Shown: positions 8,689 to 16,547 of the stretch, piece after piece
How the letters are laid out: each line of letters begins with the position of its first letter
Position numbering within the stretch: position 1 is the stretch's first letter
Assembly: GCF_020554845.1 (NCBI RefSeq)
Contig: NZ_JAJCIA010000011.1
Coordinates: 1 to 64,000 of the forward strand
Length of the DNA stretch: 64,000 bases
Origin: Blautia faecis
Lineage (GTDB): Bacteria > Bacillota > Clostridia > Lachnospirales > Lachnospiraceae
Direction of reading: 5' to 3'
Translations under genes and position numbers: made by a program
The notes under the pieces: generated by a model
Databases searched by the model: none
The model's input: only the letters and a program-made list of their open reading frames with translations
What the model was told of the DNA's origin: nothing

Positions 8689-8747
8689 TATGGTGATGTC
8701 GCCAACAGGCGACATGTCCGTTTAGGAATTAAATAAATATTTATGTA

Positions 8748-8795
8748 AAGGAGTATCGTCATGCTGTTAACTGGCTGACAATGCTCCTTATTTTT
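8748..8795 (+). terminator. Terminator-like hairpin
   Basis: aaggagtatcgtca pairs with tgacaatgctcctt around a 14-base loop and is followed by atttttat. No gene reads into it on the plus strand other than the repeat region, so it may be part of a small transcript. Confidence 0.55.
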
Positions 8796-8815
8796 ATAAA
8801 AAGCAATCGGTAAGC

Positions 8816-8824
8816 TGGTATATT
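8816..8824 (+). promoter_or_regulatory. Extended -10 promoter element
   Basis: TGGTATATT matches the extended -10 consensus TGnTATAAT at all but one position. Transcription would begin about seven bases later, exactly where the closing stem of the downstream RNA begins. No good -35 is seen. Confidence 0.5.
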
Positions 8825-8830
8825 ATTTGC

Positions 8831-8960
8831 AGTCCAAAAGAATACTATAGCGTGTCAGAATGGCTACCATGGCGGGTTCCGGGCTCTTAGCTGCCTGGAA
8901 GGACTGGAAAAAGCAGGTAGGATTTAGGTACCGACTGCGGATTTTCCCACCTGCTTTATT
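8831..8960 (+). ncRNA. Candidate small RNA, family not recognised
   Basis: No reading frame explains this 130-base stretch. The first bases, (gc)agtcc, pair with ggact(gg) at about 8901, enclosing an internal arm (tggcta against tagctgcc). The segment then ends in the hairpin aaagcaggt/acctgcttt followed by tttatt. An extended -10 element sits at the right distance upstream. This is the layout of a free-standing structured RNA. A 6S-like RNA was considered, but I cannot match it to any family by eye. The last hairpin may also end the SpoIIQ-like transcript from the other side. Confidence 0.4.
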
Positions 8961-9014
8961 ATACGTTGTTTTTTTACTTTTGTGAATGTTGATATTTCAT
9001 GGACTGAATTTTTT

Positions 9015-9872
9015 TTACGGCAGATACGTGATCGGGTCGATTGGTTCTCCGTCTTTTTTCATGGCGAAGTACAGGTTACTGCCTTCTTCGCTGTAATAAA
9101 TGGTAGGAGCTGCGACATAGCCTATGATGGAACCTTTGGTGACGGTATCGCCTTCAGCAACGTCCAGATCAGTAAGCTGACCATAGATTGCCTGGTAGCC
9201 GTTTCCAAGCTCCATGGTGACGGTAGTGCCAGTTTGGGCATTATTTTCAATCGAATATACGGTTCCGTTTACTGCGGAAACTACAGGGGCACCTTCCACT
9301 GCTTGTACGGAAATCGCAGGGCTCAGTTTATACTGATCCAGAGTTGGGAAGTAAACACTCTGATCCATGCTGTAATCAATGAGAACATGTCCGTTTACCG
9401 GCCACTCCATTAATGTATCTTCCGAGAAGTTGATTTCCGGTCCTTTGTGCAGGGAGATCTGGGCGTTTACGCTGGTACTTTCTCCAATGTCAGAGGAACT
9501 GGAAATATCAGCGGTATCGTTAATGTCAGCAGAATTGGTTAAGTCCACGGTATTGTCAAGGCTTGCCATGTCTGTTGCGGATGAATTATCTGATTCGTTT
9601 ATCAAAGACTCACTGTCTAGGATTCCGGTATCGGAAATTCCGTCCAGATCTGCTTCTACCATGTTAGTACCTGCTTCTGCAAGGGACGAATCATCAGTTG
9701 AGTTGGCTCCATCTGCTTTGGCAGTGTCATTTTCCTTGGTGCTTTCCAATGGAAGCACTTCCTGAATATGTTCTGGTTTGTTTGCAACCTGGTAAGCGGT
9801 CACTCCGAGAACTGCCATAACTGCAAGGAGAGCGCCGTTGAAAATAAATTTTGCTGTTCTGTTTTTCCTCAT
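9015..9872 (-). CDS. M23/LytM-domain protein, SpoIIQ-like, catalytic residues missing
   Basis: This 285-residue protein has one N-terminal membrane segment (about residues 8-27). A long acidic Ser/Asp/Thr/Asn-rich linker (about 45-165) follows, then a LytM fold at the C-terminus. The core strand reads ELGNGYQAIYGQL where active M23 peptidases have HGNG, and the final motif reads LYFAMKKDG where they have HxHFE. The metal-binding His residues are therefore absent. SpoIIQ of Bacillus is likewise inactive and binds SpoIIIAH in the intermembrane space during engulfment; SpoIIQ is the best guess given the SpoIID- and SpoVT-like genes nearby. The start at 9872 was chosen for its agaggtga site and the membrane anchor directly after it. 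Confidence 0.7.
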   Translation of the reverse strand: MRKNRTAKFIFNGALLAVMAVLGVTAYQVANKPEHIQEVLPLESTKENDTAKADGANSTDDSSLAEAGTNMVEADLDGISDTGILDSESLINESDNSSATDMASLDNTVDLTNSADINDTADISSSSDIGESTSVNAQISLHKGPEINFSEDTLMEWPVNGHVLIDYSMDQSVYFPTLDQYKLSPAISVQAVEGAPVVSAVNGTVYSIENNAQTGTTVTMELGNGYQAIYGQLTDLDVAEGDTVTKGSIIGYVAAPTIYYSEEGSNLYFAMKKDGEPIDPITYLP

Positions 9873-9990
9873 ATTCTTTTCACCTCTACATACATTCTGT
9901 TCACAGCTGTTGTACCTGTCTGTATTTATAGGGTGTCCAGAAAATTGGAGGTTATTCATTAATTCATGAAAATGAGAAAATTTAAATTGG

Positions 9991-10019
9991 TGGCACTTAT
10001 ATAAGCGGCATGGTATAAT
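9991..10019 (+). promoter_or_regulatory. Promoter for the 10065 gene
   Basis: TGGCAC, a 17-bp spacer ending in TGG, then a perfect TATAAT, giving an extended -10 promoter about 45 bases before the GTG start. Confidence 0.65.
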
Positions 10020-10064
10020 AGGGGAAAACATGTCCGTTTAGAAATAATTTACAGGGGGTAACTT

Positions 10065-10472
10065 GTGGTGAAGATTACAGAGGAGCTTTTGCAGAAAGCT
10101 GATCAGATTCCGAATTTCTCAGATGGAGTTATTATGCCGGATGGGGATTACAGATTGATTGAGGAGAAGGGCCATCTTCAGACCATGATGGCGCTTTTGC
10201 CATATCCGGAGAAGGAGATTTGGAAGATGATCCCGGAGAATGATTCGGCACTGTTCTGGATGATCGAGAAGACAGGATGTGTGCTTACAGATTATAATTC
10301 AACTGTGGGTATGGTGATGACGCGGTCGCAGAAGGAAGTTTTTGATGCACTGGTTGCCCGTGGGATTATTTCGCCGGAGTATTTTGATATTACCAGGCAG
10401 AGGCAGAAGATGCGGGATCAGGGCAAGCAGGGTAGTACTGTATCTGAAGAGAAAACAGAACAGGATTGTTGA
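10065..10472 (+). CDS. Hypothetical protein
   Basis: This 135-residue soluble protein starts at GTG after agggggtaactt; a second GTG one codon later is equally possible. The body is a mix of helices with many Met, Asp and Pro residues (DGVIMPDGDYRLIEEKGH), and the tail is charged. I recognise no domain. It has its own promoter upstream and a strong terminator downstream (10487-10547), so it is a single-gene transcript, which supports its being real. Confidence 0.7.
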   Translation: MVKITEELLQKADQIPNFSDGVIMPDGDYRLIEEKGHLQTMMALLPYPEKEIWKMIPENDSALFWMIEKTGCVLTDYNSTVGMVMTRSQKEVFDALVARGIISPEYFDITRQRQKMRDQGKQGSTVSEEKTEQDC

Positions 10473-10486
10473 GGTATATAAATTCG

Positions 10487-10547
10487 AAAACTGCTGTACC
10501 ATTTAATGGACTTTGAAGAGGGGTTAAATGGATACAGCAGTTTTTTT
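10487..10547 (+). terminator. Rho-independent terminator
   Basis: aaaactgctgta and catttaa pair with ttaaatg and tacagcagttt, followed by seven T. It ends the 10065 transcript. Confidence 0.85.
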
Positions 10548-10561
10548 GTTTCTGTTCACTG

Positions 10562-10596
10562 GCAGATTGCGGGAATGATTTTTCAAACAGGCTCTA
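10562..10596. repeat. MITE-like repeat, terminal fragment
   Basis: gcagattgcgggaatgattt and the following tttcaaacaggctcta are the reverse complement of the left end of the 4023-4186 element, with only one clear mismatch. The rest of the element is absent. Confidence 0.65.
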
Positions 10597-10625
10597 TCGA
10601 GACGTTGACTGCAGCGATAACAAAA

Positions 10626-11174
10626 TTATTGTTCCATCTGTCGTCCAAGAAACCCGGCGGCGGTCTGCGCCAGAAGCTTTTCGCTGGCGCCGGGAATGTC
10701 TTTGTCGGTTTTTCCCATGAGGATGACACTGCCGATAGCATCTCCGGCGGCTATGATGGGCTGGATGACCTGGGATGTGGATGGAGCCGGCTGTTCATCC
10801 ACCACAGGGACTTTGCCACGGTCTCTGGCACTAAGACATTTGGCTTCTCTGTCATTGATAACAGCTTCCAGCTGGCTGCTGATCAATTTTCCAATGAATT
10901 CCTTACTTCCCGGACCGGCAGCAGCTACTACCTGGTCGTGGTCGGTGATGCAGGAAAGCATGCCGGTGGAATGGGAGAGGGACTCGGCGTATTCTTTTGC
11001 AAAAAGGCTAAGCTCTCCGATTGGGGAGTATTTTTTCAGAATGATTTCACCTTCACGGTCGGTGAAAATTTCAAGTGGGGTACCTTCTTTGATTCGCAGG
11101 GTCCGACGGATTTCTTTTGGGATGACCACCCGGCCCAGATCATCTATTCTTCTTACGATTCCTGTGGCTTTCAT
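10626..11174 (-). CDS. spoVT: SpoVT, stage V sporulation transcription factor
   Basis: The 182-residue protein starts with an AbrB-type swapped-hairpin DNA-binding domain (MKATGIVRRIDDLGRVVIPK, then TLRIKEGTPLEIF). A GAF-like domain follows from about residue 55 to 180. Length and domain order match SpoVT, which tunes sigma-G-dependent genes in the forespore and affects spore coat, cortex and germination. The start has caggagga upstream. It stands alone; the region upstream is a long repeat-containing spacer. Confidence 0.93.
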   Translation of the reverse strand: MKATGIVRRIDDLGRVVIPKEIRRTLRIKEGTPLEIFTDREGEIILKKYSPIGELSLFAKEYAESLSHSTGMLSCITDHDQVVAAAGPGSKEFIGKLISSQLEAVINDREAKCLSARDRGKVPVVDEQPAPSTSQVIQPIIAAGDAIGSVILMGKTDKDIPGASEKLLAQTAAGFLGRQMEQ

Positions 11175-11756
11175 TTATCTGTTCCTCCTGTACTTTATGA
11201 TGCAATTGTGGGAAACAATTGACTTTTTTAAACACACTATAGAGCTTGTTTGTTTTGTGGGTTTCCATATTTTGTAGTGTATGGATAGTATGTGAAAATA
11301 TGGGGGAATTATGCGCACGAGATGAGGTAATTTTTTTGCTCGTGACAATAAGAAGGTATCATATTCAACAGTTTTTGAAAGGCAATTAGGCGAGTATGAT
11401 TGGTTTACATAACAAAAAAATCTTATGAGTTGCCGGCCAGGTTGTGAACGCTACTTCTTGTGCTTGTCACAAGAAGGTTCGTCTTTTTGTGCATCGCAAA
11501 GCGCATTACTGTGAATGGAGTGAGCAGTAACGAACGGTGTTACTGTTCACTGGTAGCATTCCGCGAGGCGTTTTTTGTGAACAAAGTTCACAGAAAACCC
11601 GAGAATTGCGGCGCGAAATCATGCGAATGCATGATTTCTGTGCATCGCGAAGCGCGTTACTGTGAACGGAGTGAACAGTAACCGAACGGTAATTTCGGAG
11701 AAAATTCATGCAAATTATGTATGGTTTACATATGGAAATTATGATAAAATATATTT
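11175..11756. other. Non-coding spacer with repeats
   Basis: This is 580 bases between spoVT and the diguanylate cyclase gene. It holds a pair of imperfect direct repeats (listed separately) and AT-rich flanks. No protein-coding frame looks convincing. Confidence 0.6.
11490..11690. repeat. Pair of about 50-bp imperfect direct repeats with internal palindromes
   Basis: Copies at 11490-11538 and 11641-11690 share the pattern tgcatcgc(a/g)aagcgc, then ttactgtgaa(t/c)ggagtga, then (g/a)cagtaa and cgaacggt. Each copy contains the inverted words ttactgt and acagtaa. Between them lies a third partial version, ttactgttcac. They could be protein-binding sites or a repeat family; nothing codes through them. 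Confidence 0.65.
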
Positions 11757-13181
11757 ATGAAGAAAAAAAAGCTTGTTTTTTTAGCGTTTGCAACCATTGC
11801 GATTGCATTATTGCTTGAAGCCGGAATTTTAAAGTATGTCAATGACAGTAATACATACAGGATGTCAAAAGTACTGCTGGATCGTGTTATCACCGTGCTC
11901 AATAAAAATGATGATAGTGAAAATGGACTCATCGAATCGCTAAAGGACGATTATATAGTAAGAGCAAAGGCTGTATCCTATATTATAGATGCAAAACCAC
12001 AGGTGGAATATGATGTAGAAGAATTGCAGAAAATAGCAGATTTGATATTAGTAGACGAAATTCATCTGTTTGATAAAAACGGATATATCTACAGTGGTAC
12101 TTTGCCAAAATACTATGGCTTCAGTTTTGACTCCGGAGAGCAGATGGAATATTTTAAGCCCATGCTTAAAAATAAAAATCTTACCATGTGTCAGGATGTT
12201 ACTCCGAATACCGCTGAAGGAAAGGAACTGATGTATGCCATTACATGGAACGAAGCCGGTACCAGAATGATCCAGATCGGCATCGAACCAAAGCGTCTGC
12301 TTAAAGAACTAAAGCAAAATGAAATCTCCGCTGTAGTAAGTGATATGCCTGTTTATAAGGGAATAGAAATTTTTGTGGCAGACTCTGAGACCAAAATTGT
12401 AAAAGGTGCTACGGATTCCAGACAGATAGGCGTGAAACTGGAAGGGCTTGTTGTATCATCTGATAAAAAAAGCGGCGAGACAGATGTCCGACTCATAAGG
12501 ATAGGTGGAAAACGCTGCAAATGTTTACTCAGTCAGTATGATGACTATATTGTAGCTGTAACTATAGACAGTTCCTTTTATCGGCAAGGAAATATTTTTG
12601 CGGTTCTCATAGTTGGCGTGTATCTTGTATTGGCTTCCTGCTGTATGTTATACATGCTTTCAAGAGTTATGAAAGAAAAATATGAAAAAGAAAAACTGCT
12701 GTACATATCAAACACAGATGAACTTACAAGATGCTTTAACCGACATGCATACGAAGAAAGGATAAACAACCTTGATTTCCGCGAGGAATGGATATATATT
12801 TCCATGGATCTTAATAACCTGAAATATACAAATGATTCTCTTGGACATGCTGCAGGTGATGAACTTATATGTGCAGCGGCCGATTGTATGAGGGAAAGTT
12901 TTGGAAAGTATGGAAATGTCTACAGAATCGGAGGAGATGAGTTTGTTGTGATCATCACCGGAAATACAAAGGAATTTCAAAGCATAATAGAAAGCTTTGA
13001 TCGGCGTGTTGCACAATGGCATGGGAAACTGGTGGATTCTATGACGATCTCATGGGGATATGTTTTCAGTTCTGAGAAAGAATGGGATAACATCTATGAT
13101 ATTGCCAAAGAAGCAGATGAAAGAATGTATAAGAACAAGGAACGCTATTACCAGGAAAGCAAAATAGTCAGACGAAGGTAA
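11757..13181 (+). CDS. Membrane diguanylate cyclase (GGDEF domain)
   Basis: The 474-residue protein has a membrane segment at residues 3-23 and a roughly 250-residue extracytoplasmic sensor region. A second membrane segment (about residues 280-303) and a C-terminal GGDEF domain from about 315 complete it. The active loop reads RIGGDEF at about residue 389, preceded by DLNNLKYTNDSLGHAAGD, so it should make cyclic di-GMP. No EAL domain follows. The ribosome site is weak. A terminator shared with niaR lies downstream. The signal sensed is unknown. Confidence 0.93.
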   Translation: MKKKKLVFLAFATIAIALLLEAGILKYVNDSNTYRMSKVLLDRVITVLNKNDDSENGLIESLKDDYIVRAKAVSYIIDAKPQVEYDVEELQKIADLILVDEIHLFDKNGYIYSGTLPKYYGFSFDSGEQMEYFKPMLKNKNLTMCQDVTPNTAEGKELMYAITWNEAGTRMIQIGIEPKRLLKELKQNEISAVVSDMPVYKGIEIFVADSETKIVKGATDSRQIGVKLEGLVVSSDKKSGETDVRLIRIGGKRCKCLLSQYDDYIVAVTIDSSFYRQGNIFAVLIVGVYLVLASCCMLYMLSRVMKEKYEKEKLLYISNTDELTRCFNRHAYEERINNLDFREEWIYISMDLNNLKYTNDSLGHAAGDELICAAADCMRESFGKYGNVYRIGGDEFVVIITGNTKEFQSIIESFDRRVAQWHGKLVDSMTISWGYVFSSEKEWDNIYDIAKEADERMYKNKERYYQESKIVRRR

Positions 13182-13252
13182 CAGATTGCTTTTTTCTTAT
13201 ATTTTCAAATATTCTAAATACAATAGAGTTGATTGAAATTCTTTTGGAATAA

Positions 13253-13300
13253 CAAGAACCAGGATGAGACTTGTGCTCAGCCTGGTTCTTGAACTTTTTT
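13253..13300. terminator. Bidirectional terminator between the diguanylate cyclase gene and niaR
   Basis: caagaaccagg pairs perfectly with cctggttcttg, followed by a T run on the plus strand. On the minus strand the stem follows the niaR stop closely, so it may serve both converging genes. Confidence 0.8.
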
Positions 13301-13305
13301 CGTTT

Positions 13306-13854
13306 TTATTCCTGACCGCCCCAGAAATCTACGGGTTCGTAGTCCTGTAATTTCGCAAGGAACCCCTTCTGCTGAAGTTCTTCCTGAATGGCATCCAGGA
13401 TTTCTTCACTTTCGGCGTCGATGGTGTGGTAGTGGTAGCCGGAGGTTACATTTTTCAAAAGGCTGGATTTTCCGGTGCTGATTTCTTCCATATAGCTGCG
13501 TACATCCCGGCGTGATTTAATTCCCATTTCTGCCTTCAGTACGCCGTAAACCTTATGATAAACGAATACGTCGCGAATCTGGCCGCCGGCGTCTACGATG
13601 GTGCTTAATTCCTCTTCAACCTGATCATCTGTGTGATAAACCTTAAAAACTCTGGAATATTTCCTGTCCTCCTGGAGCAGATAGCCTTTGTTGGTGGAAA
13701 AAATGGTGGCTCCGTTGGCACGCAGGAGAGAAATATCCTGGACAATAATCTGGCGGCTTACATTTAATTCCTTAGATAAGGTACCGCCGGAAACGGGATT
13801 ATTGCTGGAAGATAGGATATTCAGAAGTTGTTTTCGTCTTTTTTCGCCTTTCAT
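13306..13854 (-). CDS. niaR: NiaR-type repressor of NAD biosynthesis
   Basis: The 182-residue protein starts with a winged helix-turn-helix of the HTH_11 type (RRKQLLNIL, then LSKELNVSRQIIVQDISLLR). A 3H domain follows, seen as VFVYHKVYGVL, the second His-containing segment SGYHYHTI, and the acidic end. This is the layout of NiaR (YrxA), which binds nicotinic acid and represses NAD synthesis genes. It lies directly downstream of nadB-nadC and across from nadA, so it very probably controls them. The ATG follows caggaga. Confidence 0.93.
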   Translation of the reverse strand: MKGEKRRKQLLNILSSSNNPVSGGTLSKELNVSRQIIVQDISLLRANGATIFSTNKGYLLQEDRKYSRVFKVYHTDDQVEEELSTIVDAGGQIRDVFVYHKVYGVLKAEMGIKSRRDVRSYMEEISTGKSSLLKNVTSGYHYHTIDAESEEILDAIQEELQQKGFLAKLQDYEPVDFWGGQE

Positions 13855-14005
13855 TTTTTATCTCCTGTCTGCTGGTTTGTGATGAAAGTTACCTGTTACC
13901 GTGTAGAGCCTTTGTCAAACACGTTTTGGGACGTGTTGATGGCGGGAAACAGATGACTTCCATTCTGATAATTGCTGTCGGTGGGGGAGTTCAGCCGAAT
14001 AGGGC

Positions 14006-14863
14006 TTACTCCACCGGATGTAGATTTTTCATTGATAAATCCATAATAGGAGCGGAATGTGTAAGTGCTCCGCTTGATACATAATTTACACCCAAACCAG
14101 TGAGTCTGGCAATATTTTCTTTTGTTACATTTCCGGAAACTTCAATTTCGGCACGTCCGGCAATGTAGTCGATGGATTCTTTCAGCTGTTCAGTGGTCAT
14201 ATTATCCAGCATGATAATGTCCGCACCAGCTTCTACTGCCTCTTTTACCATATCCAGATTTTCTACCTCTATTTCAATTTTGCGAACAAAAGGAGCGTAG
14301 GCTTTTGCCATGGAGATGGCCTGTTTTACGCCTCCTGCGGCACCGATGTGATTGTCCTTGAGAAGAACGCCGTCGGAAAGATTATAGCGGTGGTTATTGC
14401 CGCCGCCTACGCGAACGGAATATTTCTCAAAAATACGGTTGTTCGGGGTGGTTTTTCTGGTGTCCAGAAGCTTGATCCCGGTTCCCTCAAGAAGAGCTGC
14501 AACCTGGCTGGTGTAGGTGGCGATTCCGCTCATTCTCTGGAGATAGTTAAGGGCGGTTCTTTCCCCGCAAAGGAGCACACGGATATCTCCGTAAATTTTT
14601 CCCACAAGCTGTTTATTTTCTACATGGTCTCCGTCTTTTATATAGAATTCAGCTCTGGTGGATGGATCCAGAAGTGTGAAAACACGCTCAAAAACCTGGA
14701 GTCCGCAGATGATTCCATCTTCTTTGCAGATAAGATCTACAACGCCTGGAGTGGAATCTGGCATTACGCTGTTGGTGGATACGTCTTCGCTTGTGATATC
14801 TTCTTTTAATGCGCTTAAAATGAACGGATCAACATTTAATCCGAGAGTTACCTGATCATACAT
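14006..14863 (-). CDS. nadC: Nicotinate-nucleotide pyrophosphorylase (quinolinate phosphoribosyltransferase)
   Basis: This 285-residue enzyme converts quinolinate and PRPP to nicotinate mononucleotide, the last de novo step. Family marks include the N-terminal LKEDITSEDVSTNS, the central LLDTRKTTPNNR, HRYNLSDGVLLKDNHI, and IMLDNMTTEQLKES. The start at 14863 overlaps the nadB stop (ATGTATGA) and has an aaaggaa site, indicating translational coupling. A longer frame upstream lies inside nadB and is unlikely to be used. Confidence 0.96.
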   Translation of the reverse strand: MYDQVTLGLNVDPFILSALKEDITSEDVSTNSVMPDSTPGVVDLICKEDGIICGLQVFERVFTLLDPSTRAEFYIKDGDHVENKQLVGKIYGDIRVLLCGERTALNYLQRMSGIATYTSQVAALLEGTGIKLLDTRKTTPNNRIFEKYSVRVGGGNNHRYNLSDGVLLKDNHIGAAGGVKQAISMAKAYAPFVRKIEIEVENLDMVKEAVEAGADIIMLDNMTTEQLKESIDYIAGRAEIEVSGNVTKENIARLTGLGVNYVSSGALTHSAPIMDLSMKNLHPVE

Positions 14864-16193
14864 ATAAAAATTCCTTTCTGCCTTCTGGATTTTGGCCAAG
14901 GGTGATGGCCTGTGTGGCAAGATGGTGATAAGTTTCGGCCAGGGTCTGAATGTCCTGGTATGGGGTGAAGTCTACGTGGGAAGCAAGGTAATCAGCAATT
15001 TTGCTGGCATTCTGAGGTAAAGCATTCTTAAGATCCTGCTCTGCCATATCCTGCGCTGCCCGTCTTGCGAAAACAAGGCTTTCCAGCAGGGAGTTGCTTG
15101 CCAGGCGATTTTTGCCATGGACACCGTTGCAGGCAGCTTCTCCTACTACATAGAGATTTTCCATGGAAGAACGGCTCTGATAATCCACTTTTACGCCGCC
15201 CATGAAATAATGCTGTGCCGGAACAACCGGGATACATTCCTTGAAAACATCATAGCCCATTTCCCTGCAGTGCTCAACAATGTTTGGAAAATGGTGGCGA
15301 AGAGTTTCTGCCGGGATGGTGCGTAGGTCTTCCCAGACAAAGTCGGTGTCGTCTTTTGCCATCTGTTCGTGAATTTTCTGGGAAAGAAGATCACGGGGCA
15401 GCAGCTCGTTTACGAAACGGTTCATGTTTTTGTCGTAAAGTCTGGCACCTTCGCCACGGACAGATTCGGAAATCAGAAAGCTGCGGTCTTCCGGATGTCT
15501 GGTGTAGAAGGTGGTAGGGTGAATCTGCACGTAATCCGGGTTCTGCAGTTCAATATTATGCTTACCTGCAATAGCAAGTGCGTCGCCGGTAAGGTGGCGG
15601 AAGTTGGTGGAATGTCTGTAAAGTCCACCTACACCTCCGCTGGCCAGAACGGTATAGGTTGCAGTAACGGTGTCAAGGGAACCATCTGGACGGCGGATCA
15701 CAGCGCCGTAGCAGTGGTTGTCTTTTTCCAGAATATCAACCAGGGTGGTGTATTCCAGAAGTTCTACATTGGAAAGCTTCTGGACTTCGCGGAGCAGGGT
15801 GCTGGTGATCTCTTTTCCGGTTACATCCTCGTGGAAAATAATACGGTTGGTGGAATGGGCACCTTCTTTGGTGTAAGCAAGGCTGCCATCTTCGTTTCGC
15901 TCGAACTGGGCACCGTAAGAGACAAGATCCCTGACAACCTCCGGGGAGGTTTTAATCATGATCTCTACGGATTTTTTGTCATTTTCGTAGTGTCCGGCTT
16001 TCATGGTGTCTTCGAAAAAGCTGTCATAGTCGGACTGTTCTTTCAGCATGCACATGCCGCCTTGGGCGAGAAAGGAATCGTTACTGGTAAGGTCGGATTT
16101 GGTGATGACGGTGATTTTTTTGTCGCGGGGAAGCTGGAGGGCACAGTAAAGACCGGAGCAGCCGCTTCCTGCGATGAGGATATCTGTTTTCAT
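14856..16193 (-). CDS. nadB: L-aspartate oxidase
   Basis: The 445-residue flavoprotein oxidises L-aspartate to iminoaspartate, which NadA condenses to quinolinate. The FAD-binding ILIAGSGCSGLYCALQL opens the protein. SFLAQGGMCML, the substrate loop NRIIFHEDVTGKEI, HPTTFY, and SVRGEGARLYD are all present. It is shorter than the roughly 540-residue enterobacterial enzyme because the C-terminal helical domain is reduced, as I believe is common in Clostridia. It is first gene of a nadB-nadC unit with a strong promoter at 16337-16365. Confidence 0.95.
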   Translation of the reverse strand: MKTDILIAGSGCSGLYCALQLPRDKKITVITKSDLTSNDSFLAQGGMCMLKEQSDYDSFFEDTMKAGHYENDKKSVEIMIKTSPEVVRDLVSYGAQFERNEDGSLAYTKEGAHSTNRIIFHEDVTGKEITSTLLREVQKLSNVELLEYTTLVDILEKDNHCYGAVIRRPDGSLDTVTATYTVLASGGVGGLYRHSTNFRHLTGDALAIAGKHNIELQNPDYVQIHPTTFYTRHPEDRSFLISESVRGEGARLYDKNMNRFVNELLPRDLLSQKIHEQMAKDDTDFVWEDLRTIPAETLRHHFPNIVEHCREMGYDVFKECIPVVPAQHYFMGGVKVDYQSRSSMENLYVVGEAACNGVHGKNRLASNSLLESLVFARRAAQDMAEQDLKNALPQNASKIADYLASHVDFTPYQDIQTLAETYHHLATQAITLGQNPEGRKEFLYV

Positions 16194-16336
16194 AATTGAT
16201 GGTCCTTTTTTTACGGATAAATTTGGTGTACAGAGAAATTTTGCAAAAGTAATCTGAAGCGCAGGCTTATGAAATTTCTCTGTGAATGATTACAATTGTG
16301 CGCGCGGATTCAAATTTTCCGAACGACATGCCCTGT

Positions 16337-16365
16337 AGTATATCACTAAACTTTACAATTGACAA
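16337..16365 (-). promoter_or_regulatory. Promoter of nadB-nadC
   Basis: On the minus strand: TTGTCA, a 17-bp spacer, then TATACT. The -35 lies inside the TTTACA...TGTAAA palindrome. Confidence 0.8.
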
Positions 16366-16377
16366 GATAGCTGTAAA
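16352..16377. promoter_or_regulatory. Candidate NiaR operator
   Basis: The inverted repeat TTTACA-n14-TGTAAA covers the -35 of nadB and lies nine bases before the -35 of nadA. Its place between the two divergent promoters of NAD genes, with niaR in the cluster, makes it the best operator candidate. I have not matched it to a published NiaR motif. Confidence 0.55.
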
Positions 16378-16385
16378 CTTTTTTG

Positions 16386-16414
16386 TTGACAGTGAGGACG
16401 GCAGGTAATATAAT
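16386..16414 (+). promoter_or_regulatory. Promoter of nadA
   Basis: A perfect TTGACA, 17-bp spacer, perfect TATAAT. Such a consensus promoter implies strong expression when not repressed. The leader to the nadA ATG is about 130 bases. Confidence 0.88.
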
Positions 16415-16547
16415 CCTAAGAAAATGTCCGAAAAGAGTGGAACTATTAGCAGCCAATGAGGGTAAGAAGATATTTAAGAACACATTCGGGTATACATGGA
16501 AAATTAAAGTTCCGGAATAAATGAAAACACAGGAGTGAAAAACGATT

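Noticed and set aside
10506..11277. Plus-strand frames opposite spoVT
   Set aside because: They overlap a clear spoVT gene and begin inside a terminator.
11490..11690. Possible CRISPR array in the repeats upstream of the diguanylate cyclase
   Set aside because: There are only two or three imperfect copies with unequal spacing, and no cas genes are in the window.
15369..16199. Long plus-strand frame opposite nadB
   Set aside because: It is a shadow of the well-supported nadB gene, with no ribosome site or recognisable domain.
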